Assembly: GCF_014650555.1 (NCBI RefSeq)
Contig: NZ_BMVE01000014.1
Span: 124,001 to 188,000, forward strand
Direction of reading: 5' to 3'
Length of the DNA: 64,000 nucleotides
Origin: Streptomyces goshikiensis
Lineage (GTDB): Bacteria; Actinomycetota; Actinomycetes; Streptomycetales; Streptomycetaceae
Shown here: piece after piece, positions 1 to 8,377 of the stretch
Layout: each line of letters begins with the position of its first letter
Numbering within the stretch: the first letter of the stretch is position 1
Notes under the pieces: generated by a model
Seen by the model: only the letters and a program-made list of their open reading frames with translations
Database searches by the model: none
What the model was told of the DNA's origin: nothing
Made by a program: the position numbers and the translations under genes

Positions 1-1738
1 CGCCGGCCGCCGTCATCGCGCCGACTCCCAGCTGCAAGGTCAGATACGACAGGGCGTAGTGTGCGCCCACCGCTCCGCCGAACACCCGCAGGGGATCGAT
101 GGACATCTGGGCCTGGGCGGCGTCGATGACCTGGCAGTGCTCACCCACCGACGCTTGTGCGTAGCCGGCCCATTCGCGCATCGGGGTGCGGTCGATGACG
201 ATCGCCCGCCCGCCCCGGTCCACCACCGCCGCGGTGACCAGCTTCTCCAGTACCGACTTCCCCGCCCCCAGGTCACCGATCACCGCACTCGAAGCGCTCG
301 CGTTGACCTGCGGGGCGTCTGCGGGGTTGAGCAGGACGGGGCGCAGGGTGCCACAGTCCAGATCGCGGCCGATCAGGATCCCCGTCGGGTCCCCGACCCG
401 CGACAGTGTCAGGGCGCCACAGGCAGCCCAGTCCTCGGAAAGCTGATGCTGGGTGAACTGGTGCAGTTTCGGGGCCCGCACCGCCCCGGGGAGCCCGAGG
501 GCGAACAGTTCTTCCTGCATGCCGATCGGCCGCACCGCCCGGTAGTCACCGCCCGACAGGGCCGCCGACAGCTCCCGCGCCCGCGCATCGCACGTCGCGG
601 AATCCGGGCCCCACACGCTCAGCACGGTCACCGCCTGGACCTCGACCTCCACCGACGTCCGCGCCATCCGCGCGTCCTGCTCCTCCAGATCCCCGGCCGC
701 ATCCCCCAGCGAATGCGGCATCCCCGTCGGCTGCGCCCCGTACTGATCGGCCTGATCCAGCAGCTCACGCTTCTTGCTCTGCACCTGCGCACGGGCCTTC
801 TTCGCGGGCACCACCCTTAAGTCCACCGTCACATCGACGGGGAACGGCAGGCCTTCCAACTGCGCGAGAACGTCAGCACTCTCCACCGTGACCGCCGGCG
901 GCAGCTCCGCGAGCACGAGATGGGATTGGTAGCCGGTCCCGGCCTCCGACTCGACTTGCAGCCACAACCGGCCGACCGGCGATGCCACTCCGGCCTTGCG
1001 CCACCACGACCCCGCGCCGGCCTTCGTACGGTCGGCGAGCTGCTCGCGGCCGCCGTCGGCGAGGCGGACCTGGCCGAGGTCTGCGTAGGAGGGGGAGAGT
1101 AACTGTCCGCCGTGGATCCGGCTCCCGTAGAGGGGACTGTCGGTGGCGTCGGACAGCAGCGGCTCCTCCAGCAGGCCGCGGTGCACGGCGTGCTGCACCA
1201 TCCACACGATCTCCGCCGGCGACGCCGGACGCAGGCCGAGGCCGCCGCCCAGCGAAGTCTGAATACGCTCCGCGCTCTCCCGCGCGGCCTGAACCTCAGC
1301 CTGGGCGACGGGCACTGGTGCGATGCCGAGCGTCGCCGACACCTCCGCGTAGATCACCCCGAGCGAAGCCGTGAGCGCGCCGCCCTTCCCCGGCAGCGGC
1401 ACGGCAAGCCATACGGTCCGCTCGTGCATCTCACCGCCGGCCAGCATGTCGACACCGGCCGCACAGGTCTCCGCCCACCCAGGCAGACGCTGCCAGTCCA
1501 GCCCCTCCACCATCCGCTCGGCCACCTCACCGGGATCCGTACGCGCCGCCAGAACGAACAGCCGCGGCTCCATCGACGGCAGGGACCGCACCAGAGAGGT
1601 CACCCGGCCCAGCAATTCCTGGCGCACACGGGCCGGGAGGTAGCCGCCGGCGAGCGGCTCCACCCGCCACACGGCCCACACCACGCCCGAGGACGACCAC
1701 AGAAGATGCCCGGCGATGTGCCGGAAGGGTGTCCGCAT
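1..1738 (-). CDS. Conjugation ATPase, VirB4/SCO6880-like (3' end beyond left edge)
   Basis: About 579 codons are present and the C-terminus lies off the window. The ATG at 1738 overlaps the stop of the preceding gene (ATGA), so the two are translationally coupled. A Walker A motif GDLGAGKS is visible near residue 490, followed by a Walker B-like segment with IVIDRTPM. The long N-terminal part without motifs is usual for the actinobacterial SCO6880/VirB4 family. Such ATPases are membrane-associated and power DNA or protein transfer in conjugative elements. The gene is the last visible one of a four-gene operon with TcpC-like and TcpE-like membrane proteins, which supports the role. The start and family are well supported; the mode of transfer is inferred. 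Confidence 0.85.
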   Translation of the reverse strand, partial: MRTPFRHIAGHLLWSSSGVVWAVWRVEPLAGGYLPARVRQELLGRVTSLVRSLPSMEPRLFVLAARTDPGEVAERMVEGLDWQRLPGWAETCAAGVDMLAGGEMHERTVWLAVPLPGKGGALTASLGVIYAEVSATLGIAPVPVAQAEVQAARESAERIQTSLGGGLGLRPASPAEIVWMVQHAVHRGLLEEPLLSDATDSPLYGSRIHGGQLLSPSYADLGQVRLADGGREQLADRTKAGAGSWWRKAGVASPVGRLWLQVESEAGTGYQSHLVLAELPPAVTVESADVLAQLEGLPFPVDVTVDLRVVPAKKARAQVQSKKRELLDQADQYGAQPTGMPHSLGDAAGDLEEQDARMARTSVEVEVQAVTVLSVWGPDSATCDARARELSAALSGGDYRAVRPIGMQEELFALGLPGAVRAPKLHQFTQHQLSEDWAACGALTLSRVGDPTGILIGRDLDCGTLRPVLLNPADAPQVNASASSAVIGDLGAGKSVLEKLVTAAVVDRGGRAIVIDRTPMREWAGYAQASVGEHCQVIDAAQAQMSIDPLRVFGGAVGAHYALSYLTLQLGVGAMTAAG

Positions 1739-2274
1739 CACGCGTCCGCCCTCCCCGCCCCGGCGAGCAGCCGGTCCAGCCCCGAACCCGCCGCCCGCAC
1801 ACCCGACGCCTGAGCACCGCTCGTCACCACGCCCGTCGCCGGCCCGGCCGCCGCCACTCCCGCAGGGGCCGCCGCTGCGGGAGTGGCGGCGCGCGCGGGC
1901 TCGATGATGAACTGGCCCCCGAAGTAGCTGGGCTGCTTGTCACGGGCGGTCCGGCCGCCGATCCGACCGGCAGGATGACGCGTCAGCACCACCAGGACAC
2001 CCAAGATGGCTGTGAACGGGTTCTGACCGGCGATCTGCGCCCCGCGCACCGCCCACACCGACACCAGCCACGCCACGACCGGCACCGGCCCCGCCCACGA
2101 CCACCAGCTGAACGTCTGAATCAGCACAAACGCGCCGCCGCCCAGCACCACCAGCTGCGCCGGGGTGTACGGACCGAACGGCATCGTCCAGTCGCCGAGC
2201 TTCCCCAGCACCCACGGATGCCGGCGCGCACTCGTGTACGACCGCGCGACACCCGGCCGCGTCTCCTCACTCAC
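1738..2274 (-). CDS. Conjugation membrane protein, TcpE/PrgI-like
   Basis: 178 aa. An N-terminal soluble stretch with the pattern RHPWVLGKLGDWTMPFGPYT precedes two or three close hydrophobic segments (about residues 38-85), then an Ala/Pro/Gly-rich tail. This is the arrangement of SCO6881/TcpE-type proteins, which sit in the membrane beside the VirB4-like ATPase. It starts with an ATG that overlaps the upstream stop (2271-2274) and ends in an ATGA overlap with the ATPase gene. Membrane topology and gene order support the call; exact homology was not searched. Confidence 0.75.
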   Translation of the reverse strand: MSEETRPGVARSYTSARRHPWVLGKLGDWTMPFGPYTPAQLVVLGGGAFVLIQTFSWWSWAGPVPVVAWLVSVWAVRGAQIAGQNPFTAILGVLVVLTRHPAGRIGGRTARDKQPSYFGGQFIIEPARAATPAAAAPAGVAAAGPATGVVTSGAQASGVRAAGSGLDRLLAGAGRADA

Positions 2275-2576
2275 AGGACACCGCCCGCACCCTCGGCCCG
2301 CGGGTCGACAATGACCACGGCAGCGGCATTGGCCGGGTGGTTGATCTCGTCGGACACCATGTCCGACAACGCGTCACGTGACTTGTAGATACCCAGCGCG
2401 ATGACCATGGCGATCAGCGCACCGATCGCCGCCTTCATGGACCACTTGGAGCCAATGGTCACCAGCACGAGGATGATCAGCGCGGCCGTGAGCCCGGAGC
2501 TGCCCCAGTCGGTCAGCGTCTTGATGAAGGAATCGCCGAACGCGTCGAACTTGCCCGCCAGGATTACCGAGTTCAT
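2271..2576 (-). CDS. Small integral membrane protein of the conjugation operon (TcpD-like)
   Basis: 101 aa. The start MNSVILAGKFDAFGDSF was chosen over a longer in-frame extension because its ATG overlaps the stop of the upstream gene (2573-2576) in an ATGA. Two hydrophobic helices (about residues 29-45 and 51-66) flank a short basic loop, and the C-terminus is soluble. Small two-helix proteins occupy this slot between TcpC-like and TcpE-like genes in actinobacterial conjugative elements. No catalytic motif is seen. The role in the transfer channel is inferred from position. Confidence 0.7.
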   Translation of the reverse strand: MNSVILAGKFDAFGDSFIKTLTDWGSSGLTAALIILVLVTIGSKWSMKAAIGALIAMVIALGIYKSRDALSDMVSDEINHPANAAAVVIVDPRAEGAGGVL

Positions 2577-3652
2577 CGAGCACCCCCGGAAACAACCGGA
2601 GCGGGCGAGGCCACGGTCGCCGAGGCCGACGGCGAGGACTTCGGCGACGTCGGCGGGGGAGCCGCGGTGGCGGCGCCCAGCGCACTGATCTCCCAACGGC
2701 CCGCCCGGGCGGTTACCTCCAGCCGATAAACCAGCGGCCAGCGCACCCCGGCACGATCCACGCCCGTCACCCGCAGACGCACCCGAGCCCGCGCCCCATC
2801 CGCCGGGGCACCGTCGGCGAGTGCGCCCCGGCTGTCGGCGGCGACATCCTCGACGTCCACCCGCTCATAGGCGGCCGCCCGCGGCGCCGCGATGCGCACC
2901 CCGGGAGACAGGTACCGCTCGACCCCTGCACCCTGACCGCCGCCGAGGTAGGCGCGGACGAACTCGCCCAGCGACCCCGCCAGTACCCCGGTGGAGGGCA
3001 CCGGTTGGTTGAATGTCTCCTCCTCGGCCGGGGCGGTCTCGGGGGCGGCGACCTCGCCCGGCGCCCCAGTCACACGCAGCGCACCGCCGTCCTTGCCACC
3101 GGTTCCGGCCACGGCGAAGTACCGCACCAGCGGCGCCCCCTCGACGGACTGCTCGCTGATCGCGGCAACGACGACCGTCCACCCAGCCGGAGTGCGCGAG
3201 GTCCGGACGGCCGTGACCCGAGAAGCAGCCGGTGCCTGCTTCTCAGCACGGGGCCGCTGGGGCAGGTCGGCATCCGCAACCAGCGCCCGCACCGCGGCCG
3301 CCGCAGGACTGTCGGGCATGGACGCGTCCGCGCGCAGCCACAGGTCCACGAACATCTCCGCCATACCCGCCGGGTCGGCGACGGCCGCCTGCTGAGCGGC
3401 CGCAGCCTTCGGGGTGGGAGCGGCCTGGGCGACGGTCGTCCGCGGCACGGCAACCGCGACGGCCAGGGCCAGCGGACCAGCCGCCAGCGCCGCCCACACC
3501 CCGACCCGGGTGAACCGCGGCCCGCGCGCCACAGGCTGGCGGACCGCAACGGTCTCGGGCCGGGAGCTACGCAGCGTCGCCGTGGCGGGCCGGGAATCCG
3601 GGGCTGGTACCGGCCTGCGGCGACGGCGTGGTGAAGGGGGAGCATGTGTCAT
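2573..3652 (-). CDS. Conjugal transfer protein, TcpC-like
   Basis: 359 aa. The start at 3652 (MTHAPPSPRRRRR) has an AAAGGA ribosome site 9 nt upstream; an earlier in-frame codon lacks one. An Arg/Pro-rich cytoplasmic tail is followed by a single membrane span near residues 55-77, then an extracytoplasmic region of about 280 residues that can be read as two NTF2-like halves separated by a Pro/Glu-rich linker. This is the TcpC/VirB8-like plan of conjugative elements. It is the first gene of the operon, and the ACCGGTGA-rich block lies just upstream. The last 50 residues are Ala/Ser/Pro-rich low complexity. Confidence 0.75.
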   Translation of the reverse strand: MTHAPPSPRRRRRPVPAPDSRPATATLRSSRPETVAVRQPVARGPRFTRVGVWAALAAGPLALAVAVAVPRTTVAQAAPTPKAAAAQQAAVADPAGMAEMFVDLWLRADASMPDSPAAAAVRALVADADLPQRPRAEKQAPAASRVTAVRTSRTPAGWTVVVAAISEQSVEGAPLVRYFAVAGTGGKDGGALRVTGAPGEVAAPETAPAEEETFNQPVPSTGVLAGSLGEFVRAYLGGGQGAGVERYLSPGVRIAAPRAAAYERVDVEDVAADSRGALADGAPADGARARVRLRVTGVDRAGVRWPLVYRLEVTARAGRWEISALGAATAAPPPTSPKSSPSASATVASPAPVVSGGAR

Positions 3653-3769
3653 GACGGCGTCCTTTCGTGGGAAGGAGCAAGCGCTCTGCCCCACGAAACG
3701 GCGCCGACCTCACCAGTCCGATCACCGCGGCCACCCCTGCGCAATCACGGATCGAGCACAGCCTCAGCG

Positions 3770-3935
3770 GTGACTCACCGGCGACTCACCGGTGACTCTG
3801 CAAACCTCCCCACCGCAGGTCAGAACGCCACCCGCCCACAGACTCACCGGTCGCCGGTGAACTCACCGGCACCCCTGCGGACACCGGTGACTTGCTTGGT
3901 GACCTCACCAGCGCCGGTGCAAACTCGCCGAGAAG
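3770..3935. repeat. ACCGGTGA-rich block, copy 1
   Basis: The block carries many close copies of ACCGGTGA/TCACCGGT, including the perfect 10-bp palindrome TCACCGGTGA at 3786-3795. A diverged second copy of the whole block lies at 38823-39025 in the same orientation. Both can also be read on the minus strand as the end of a short ORF finishing in GLQSHR, so a decayed coding origin is possible. The position directly upstream of the transfer operon suggests a protein-binding site, such as an operator or transfer-related locus; this is inference. Confidence 0.6.
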
Positions 3936-4157
3936 TACCTGTCTGGCTCTGCGTACGTCGAAGAGCAGCGGTTCGGGAGTCACCTTGGCCATCGGAGCCA
4001 AGTCGTTGTTCATGACTTTGGGCTCTGGCTCAGGTTCGGTGGAGTGTCACTCCCCGTGTCGCAGGACCCTTGACGGCCGGTCGGCTGGGAGCCGTTCTCT
4101 TGACTGGCACACCTGCGGGCGGACCACCCGCACGGCCCGCCCCGCCAGCCAGACCCG

Positions 4158-4188
4158 GACGTCCTCGACCGGCTAGGTCGAGGACGTC
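4158..4188. promoter_or_regulatory. Perfect 13-bp inverted repeat
   Basis: GACGTCCTCGACC, a 5-nt loop, and its exact complement end one base before the ATG at 4189. It could be an operator or a terminator. If transcribed with the small downstream ORF it would block ribosome access, which weakens the case for that start codon. Confidence 0.5.
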
Positions 4189-4389
4189 ATGAACTCCAGG
4201 GGTACCGAGACGCCATGGAGATGGAGCCGCGAGGTGCGCTACACCTTCACAGAGGCGGCGTGGGCGTGCCACGAAGGCGATGGGTGGCACCCATGGGAAG
4301 CCGGATACCCCCTCGGCCGCACGGACGCCCGCAGTACCTTCCTGGCCGGCGTCTGCACACGCGGCGCCGAGGTGCTGGAGCTGCTCTGA
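4189..4389 (+). CDS. Small hypothetical protein
   Basis: 66 aa. Codon third positions are strongly G/C and the reading frame is clean, but a perfect hairpin ends directly before the ATG and no ribosome site is visible. A later start is possible. The sequence is rich in Trp and acidic residues (TFTEAAWACHEGDGWHPWEA). No family was recognised. It may be a relic. Confidence 0.35.
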   Translation: MNSRGTETPWRWSREVRYTFTEAAWACHEGDGWHPWEAGYPLGRTDARSTFLAGVCTRGAEVLELL

Positions 4390-4491
4390 CCGGAAACCCG
4401 TAACTCCAGCCAGAGCTGCTGTGCGGCCCCGTGAGGGTGATCGTGGCCGGATCGCCGCGCCTTGCTCGCCGGGGGCTGATACTCACTCGCT

Positions 4492-5148
4492 ATGGCAAAG
4501 AGGAAGAAGCAGCGCCCCGCCTGCGACGTGGTCGTGTCTGACGTGCTGGAGATCCGTATGGACTTCGGCATGGTGTGCTTGCGGAGCCGTGACCGCAGAG
4601 GCGGAGTTGCCTGCATCGCGATTCCCGCAGAGATGCACGCGGACGTCCACCGCACCCTGCATCAGGCGGCTATGGAGGCGGAGGAAGACTTCTGGAAGCT
4701 CTCGGCGAAGCACTTCAGCTCGGAGGACCGGTATCCGGCGTACGAGGCCTGGCTGCTGGATCAGGGGTGGCTGGCCCTGGCGGCTCGGGTACCGGACCCG
4801 AGCGGGGTATTCATGATCACGCATTCCGGCCACGTCGGCCTCTTCGCCGATCCCCCGTACGCGCCCCGGAAGACCTGCCTGGTGCTGTCGCCGGCCCAGC
4901 TTCACCGCACCCGCGCCGGGCGAGCTCAGGCGGGGATGCAGGCCATGATTCAGGCCGGTGACCCCGAAGTCCGGTCCCTGGGGCAGCGACGGGCCGAGCT
5001 CGCGATCCGGATGATGCGCACCACTCCCTGGCCCGGGGGCGGCGTGGGAGTTCCGGAGCCGCAGCACGCGAGGCGCGTTATGGAGGGGCTGTATGAGGGC
5101 TTTCTGCGCCGGGATGTGCGGGAGGTGCGTGATCCGCTCCCCGATTGA
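4492..5148 (+). CDS. Hypothetical protein
   Basis: 218 aa, with a basic N-terminus (MAKRKKQR). The frame shows clear Streptomyces codon bias throughout. There is no signal peptide or membrane span. The middle contains a Trp/Tyr-rich stretch (YEAWLLDQGWLALAAR) and the C-terminal half is Arg-rich and probably helical. No catalytic motif or known domain was recognised. The gene stands alone between the conjugation operon and a convergent pair of minus-strand genes. Confidence 0.7.
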   Translation: MAKRKKQRPACDVVVSDVLEIRMDFGMVCLRSRDRRGGVACIAIPAEMHADVHRTLHQAAMEAEEDFWKLSAKHFSSEDRYPAYEAWLLDQGWLALAARVPDPSGVFMITHSGHVGLFADPPYAPRKTCLVLSPAQLHRTRAGRAQAGMQAMIQAGDPEVRSLGQRRAELAIRMMRTTPWPGGGVGVPEPQHARRVMEGLYEGFLRRDVREVRDPLPD

Positions 5149-5205
5149 TGCCATCCGTCGGCGCCCCTCTGGGCTCCCAACCTTCACCTAGAGCGTCTCC
5201 GGTAC

Positions 5206-5554
5206 TCAAGACGGAGGGGCGCTCACACAGTCGCGGAGATACCGAGCCACATCAAACTTGTGCGCCTCCAGACGTCGCCTCGCCGTGTCCCGTTCCGCAT
5301 CGGTGAACAGGTTCTCGTACCGTGGCAAGAGAACAAACGCCTCAACACTCACATCCAGTCGGCGAGCGCTCCACAGAGTCGTGAACCCGTCCGAGGCGTA
5401 CCGCCCTTGCAGCAGCTGCTTGGCCGTCGCGACGCCTCCAGTCTCCCCCGAGCATTTGCGTAAAACGCACCGGGTTGTAGCCGATCTCTCGTTTGAGGCG
5501 CTGAGCGCCAGCCACTATGTCCAGATGGAACTGGCGCTCCGCTGCTGTAGGCAT
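5206..5554 (-). pseudogene. Frameshifted small hypothetical gene
   Basis: The start at 5554 (MPTAAERQFHLDIV) has a GGAGGAG ribosome site. Coding continues to FTQMLG, then the frame breaks at the C run 5445-5449. With one base removed there, the protein continues smoothly (ETGGVATAKQLLQGRYASDG through SVEAFVLLPRYENLFTDAER) to a stop at 5206, giving about 115 aa. The second half resembles small proteins found next to nuclease-like genes, but no family was named. It lies just downstream of the PD-(D/E)XK-like gene and is probably co-transcribed with it. The break may be real or a sequencing error in the homopolymer. Confidence 0.65.
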
Positions 5555-5583
5555 CCTTCTCCTCCCCTTACTGTGGCGGCTGA

Positions 5584-6414
5584 TCAACCAGATTCGCGAA
5601 GTCGTCGCAGGAAACGCTTGAGCGAAGCCATCAGCTCTTCCGGGTCGTCCACCGCCTCAACCGTGATGCGGTCCACGAAGGCGAACCCTGCGTCCCTGAA
5701 CAGGTGGTCGCGGGATGTGTCCACGGCCCGGCGCACTCGGTGGTGCGGGCTGTCGATCTCCAACACGCCAGCTCGGCCCTTGTAGGCGACGACGACGTCG
5801 GGCTCGCACGTACGACCGGGGACCCTTCCGAAGGGCAGAGGAAAGATGGAGATGGTCTCCTCGGGAGGCAGCTCCTTCTCCTGCAAGTGCTTCAAGGCCC
5901 GGTATACCCGCATCTCCCCGGCGTTCGTGAAGGCCAGGCAGTCCTCAAGGAACTTGGGCGTCTCCGGCATGGCCCGCCGAGCCTGGTTCGTCGGCTGGTT
6001 GCCGTTCAACATGCCGTCCAGCTGCTCCCGCCAGTCGGGCCCGACGTTCGGCATCGTCTCGCGAAACCCGATCCAGTCGATGCCATAGGCCAGCCGGCGG
6101 GACACCCGTTCAAAGACTTCTCGGAGATCATCCTGAGCGCTCTCGGACAGGCCTGCGAAATCCGCAGGGTCGAAGTCCAACCAGAGGTCCAGGGTCTGGT
6201 CCTGCGGGTCATATTCGATCCCTGCTGCGCGGACCTGCCGGAGCTGCTGCACCAGCTGGAGGTGTCCGCGCTGGAAGAGCAGGGCGGCCATGTGTCCAAG
6301 CAGCGAGTCGGCCTTCGCCCGCCGCTTGTCTTGCTCCGGTGCCCGATCGTCGTTGATGATCTCGTTGTACGTTCGTGCCGCTGACGCGTTCACGCTGCCT
6401 CGCTCCTCCGCCAC
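5584..6414 (-). CDS. Hypothetical protein with a PD-(D/E)XK-like nuclease motif
   Basis: 276 aa from a GTG at 6414; an alternative GTG at 6393 has a better spaced GGAGG. The N-terminal two thirds is helical with no recognised motif. Near residues 215-240 the sequence CEPDVVVAYKGRAGVLEID has an acidic residue, a beta-strand and an E-x-D pair on the next strand, the usual layout of PD-(D/E)XK nucleases, although the Lys is displaced. A role as a restriction-like or repair nuclease is inferred only from this. The stop overlaps an in-frame codon upstream of the next minus-strand gene, suggesting an operon. Confidence 0.6.
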   Translation of the reverse strand: MAEERGSVNASAARTYNEIINDDRAPEQDKRRAKADSLLGHMAALLFQRGHLQLVQQLRQVRAAGIEYDPQDQTLDLWLDFDPADFAGLSESAQDDLREVFERVSRRLAYGIDWIGFRETMPNVGPDWREQLDGMLNGNQPTNQARRAMPETPKFLEDCLAFTNAGEMRVYRALKHLQEKELPPEETISIFPLPFGRVPGRTCEPDVVVAYKGRAGVLEIDSPHHRVRRAVDTSRDHLFRDAGFAFVDRITVEAVDDPEELMASLKRFLRRLRESG

Positions 6415-6527
6415 TGCCCCTCCCGACGCTCGCCCTTGAGGCGGATACCCGCGACCACTGACAAGTCAGGCCGATCGGGGAGCTTGCCTACCTTCGTCCC
6501 CGTACGAACCGATCAAGTGGTCCCGAC

Positions 6528-6826
6528 TCAGACTGAGAACCGGGGAGGGGGCGGGACCCCTGCTACAACCCGAGCTACGGCGCGTGGGGCCGCTGGTGAT
6601 GACGTAGCCGAGGGGCCGCCGCTGGCGGAGGCGACGACGGGGGTGCCTGAGGCCATCGCTTCGAGGTGGATCAGGCCGAAGGGTTCGTCGATGGAGGGGT
6701 CGGTGAGGGGGGTGGAGCAGCGCAGGCCGTCGATGAGGTCATCGTGGGGGCGCCAGTCGGCGAAAGAGACGTCGCTGGTGATGCCGAGGTCGCGCGCGAG
6801 GGTGTGGGGCGAAGCTGGCGTGTTAC
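6528..6826 (-). pseudogene. Glycosyltransferase family 4 relic (C-terminal part)
   Basis: The minus strand encodes HTLARDLGITSDVSFADW, then DEPFGLIHLEAMASGTPVVA and GGPSAT, before the frame degenerates. This matches the sugar-nucleotide-binding domain of GT4 enzymes, including the E-x7-E-like FGLIHLEAMASG stretch. The intact glycosyltransferase at 12503-14065 has the parallel segments TLAADLGISEDVFFVGW and DEPFGMVYLEAMACGTPPIA. No N-terminal domain remains. The fragment lies just 3' of the XRE regulator gene on the same strand. It is probably the remnant of a paralogue or of a rearranged cluster. Confidence 0.75.
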
Positions 6827-6859
6827 TGGCCTGGTGGGCTGGCTACCGGGGGCACTCTG

Positions 6860-8194
6860 CTATTCCGTCGGTCGCCGCGCCGCGGCCTCCTGGAGCTCTG
6901 GAACACCAGGTGTGGCCTCGTACGGGGTGAAGCTCGGGAGGAGGTCTTGTACGAGGCGCTCGCAGCGAGGGGCGTCGATACGCCGGGCCAGTTGTAGGGC
7001 TTGGCCAGCGGCCTGGGCTGCGAGTTCGGGTTCGCGGAGCCGGAGGTGGCTGGCTGCCTGGTAGGCGAGGAAGACACCCTTGGTCTTCTCGCGCGAGGTC
7101 GGCAGGAGCGCCTGGCCTTGGGTGATGAGGTGGAGTGCGCGGGACGCGTCTCCGAGGTCCAGGAGCGCTTGGCCGGAGTCGACGGCGAGGTCTGCTTCGG
7201 ACATCCACGCGCACCAGGTGGGTCGGGGTATACCGGAGGACACGCCGAGGTGGTGCTCGGCGGCGGTGAGGGCCCGTAGCGCGGCGCGCTTCTCACCTTG
7301 CGCGGCGAGGGTGCGGGCGAGACGGAGGTGGAGGAGGGAGCGTGCCGCCGGGTGCTCGGTTCGGACGAGGGCGTGTTGGAGGAGGCTTGCCGCTATGGCG
7401 TGGTCCCGGCGCCAGGCTGCCTGGTAGGCGAGGTCACCGAGCATGGCGGCGCCGAGGTCAGTGTCGTTGGTGGCATGGGCGCTGTGGAGGGCCGCGATCC
7501 ACAGCTGGCCGGCGGCGGTATGCCGGCCGTGGTCGAAGCGGTGCCAGGCAACCGTCTGCGCGAGTGTCGAGGCGAGGAGGTGGAGCCGTAAGCCGGTGGT
7601 GCGGTCGTAGCGGCCGTGCCCGATCAGGTTGGTGACAGTCGTGAGGTGGGCGTCCATCAAGGCGGCGAAATGCTGGCGTTGGTCGGTGGCCAGCGCGTTG
7701 AGCCGGCGGACTGAGTCTTCGAGCATGGTGACGGTGTCGTCGCCCACCAGCGTGCCGTCGGACAGGTGGGTGACGAGGGTGGCTGGCTGGGCTCCGCCGG
7801 CCCAAGAGCCTGCCAGGGCGGTGAGTGCACTTCCTGAGAGTGCGAGAACGGCTCGACGTTGTGGGTCCATGGCAGTTTTGAGTGCCTCTCTCAGGGCGGT
7901 GACGGAGCTGGAAGACCCGAAGGGGACGACCCCGCCGTCGCTGAGGGGAAGCCAGTGGGGCCAGGTGCCCGGCTCGACCAGCTCGATCGGAAGGTCCAGT
8001 GCCTCGGCGATGTAGATCTGATTGGCGGCGTCAGGCATGACGCCAAGGACTTCCCACTTGCGGATCCGCTGCTTGTCGACGCCCGATCGCAGGCCACGAC
8101 GTCGAGCGGCTGCGCGGATGAGGTCCGCGAGGTCGACCCGGGTCAGGCCTCTGAGGTCACGCTGGTAGGTCAGAGGGTGTGTGGACTCGCTCAC
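6860..8194 (-). CDS. XRE-type transcriptional regulator with TPR-like C-terminal region
   Basis: 444 aa from the GTG at 8194 (VSESTHPLTYQRDL); an upstream in-frame extension to 8311 exists but crosses the likely promoter. The first 70 residues form a helix-turn-helix (TRVDLADLIRAAARRRG and QRIRKWEVLGVMPD). The rest is a long all-helical region with TPR-like repeats such as HAIAASLLQHALVRTEHPAA and RALTAAEHHLG. Such proteins are common in Streptomyces, usually next to the genes they control. It is divergent from the kinase-Dcd operon, with tandem GGGACTCCC motifs between them, so regulation of that operon is likely. Confidence 0.8.
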   Translation of the reverse strand: MSESTHPLTYQRDLRGLTRVDLADLIRAAARRRGLRSGVDKQRIRKWEVLGVMPDAANQIYIAEALDLPIELVEPGTWPHWLPLSDGGVVPFGSSSSVTALREALKTAMDPQRRAVLALSGSALTALAGSWAGGAQPATLVTHLSDGTLVGDDTVTMLEDSVRRLNALATDQRQHFAALMDAHLTTVTNLIGHGRYDRTTGLRLHLLASTLAQTVAWHRFDHGRHTAAGQLWIAALHSAHATNDTDLGAAMLGDLAYQAAWRRDHAIAASLLQHALVRTEHPAARSLLHLRLARTLAAQGEKRAALRALTAAEHHLGVSSGIPRPTWCAWMSEADLAVDSGQALLDLGDASRALHLITQGQALLPTSREKTKGVFLAYQAASHLRLREPELAAQAAGQALQLARRIDAPRCERLVQDLLPSFTPYEATPGVPELQEAAARRPTE

Positions 8195-8241
8195 CCCTTC
8201 AGTCAAGCAGTCGGGGACGTGCGCCGGGGAGGGATTCGCAC

Positions 8242-8263
8242 GCGGGACTCCCGCGGGACTCCC
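8242..8263. promoter_or_regulatory. Tandem GCGGGACTCCC repeat, candidate operator
   Basis: Two identical 11-bp units lie head to tail, each holding the palindrome GGGACTCCC, so their centres are one helical turn apart. They sit between the divergent regulator gene (start 8194) and the kinase gene (start 8378). This is a plausible binding site for the adjacent XRE regulator. Confidence 0.5.
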
Positions 8264-8377
8264 GGCGAGCTCTGGCACCCCGAGGGTGAGGGGCCGAGAC
8301 TCGACCTCCAAGCAGCCGGTTGGGGTTCTCCTGCCGGCCGACGGCTACTTACCTGCCATTCAGGAAGGGGGACATCC

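Noticed and set aside
59..820. Long plus-strand open frames opposite the conjugation ATPase gene
   Set aside because: They are Arg/Pro/His-rich with poor third-position bias and lie opposite a gene with a clear Walker A motif.
873..1813. Several 90-230 codon frames on both strands
   Set aside because: Shadows of the VirB4-like gene; no ribosome sites or recognisable domains.
4189..4389. Translational riboswitch-like hairpin before the 66-aa ORF
   Set aside because: The hairpin is simple and perfect; no conserved riboswitch features are visible,so only an inverted repeat is reported.
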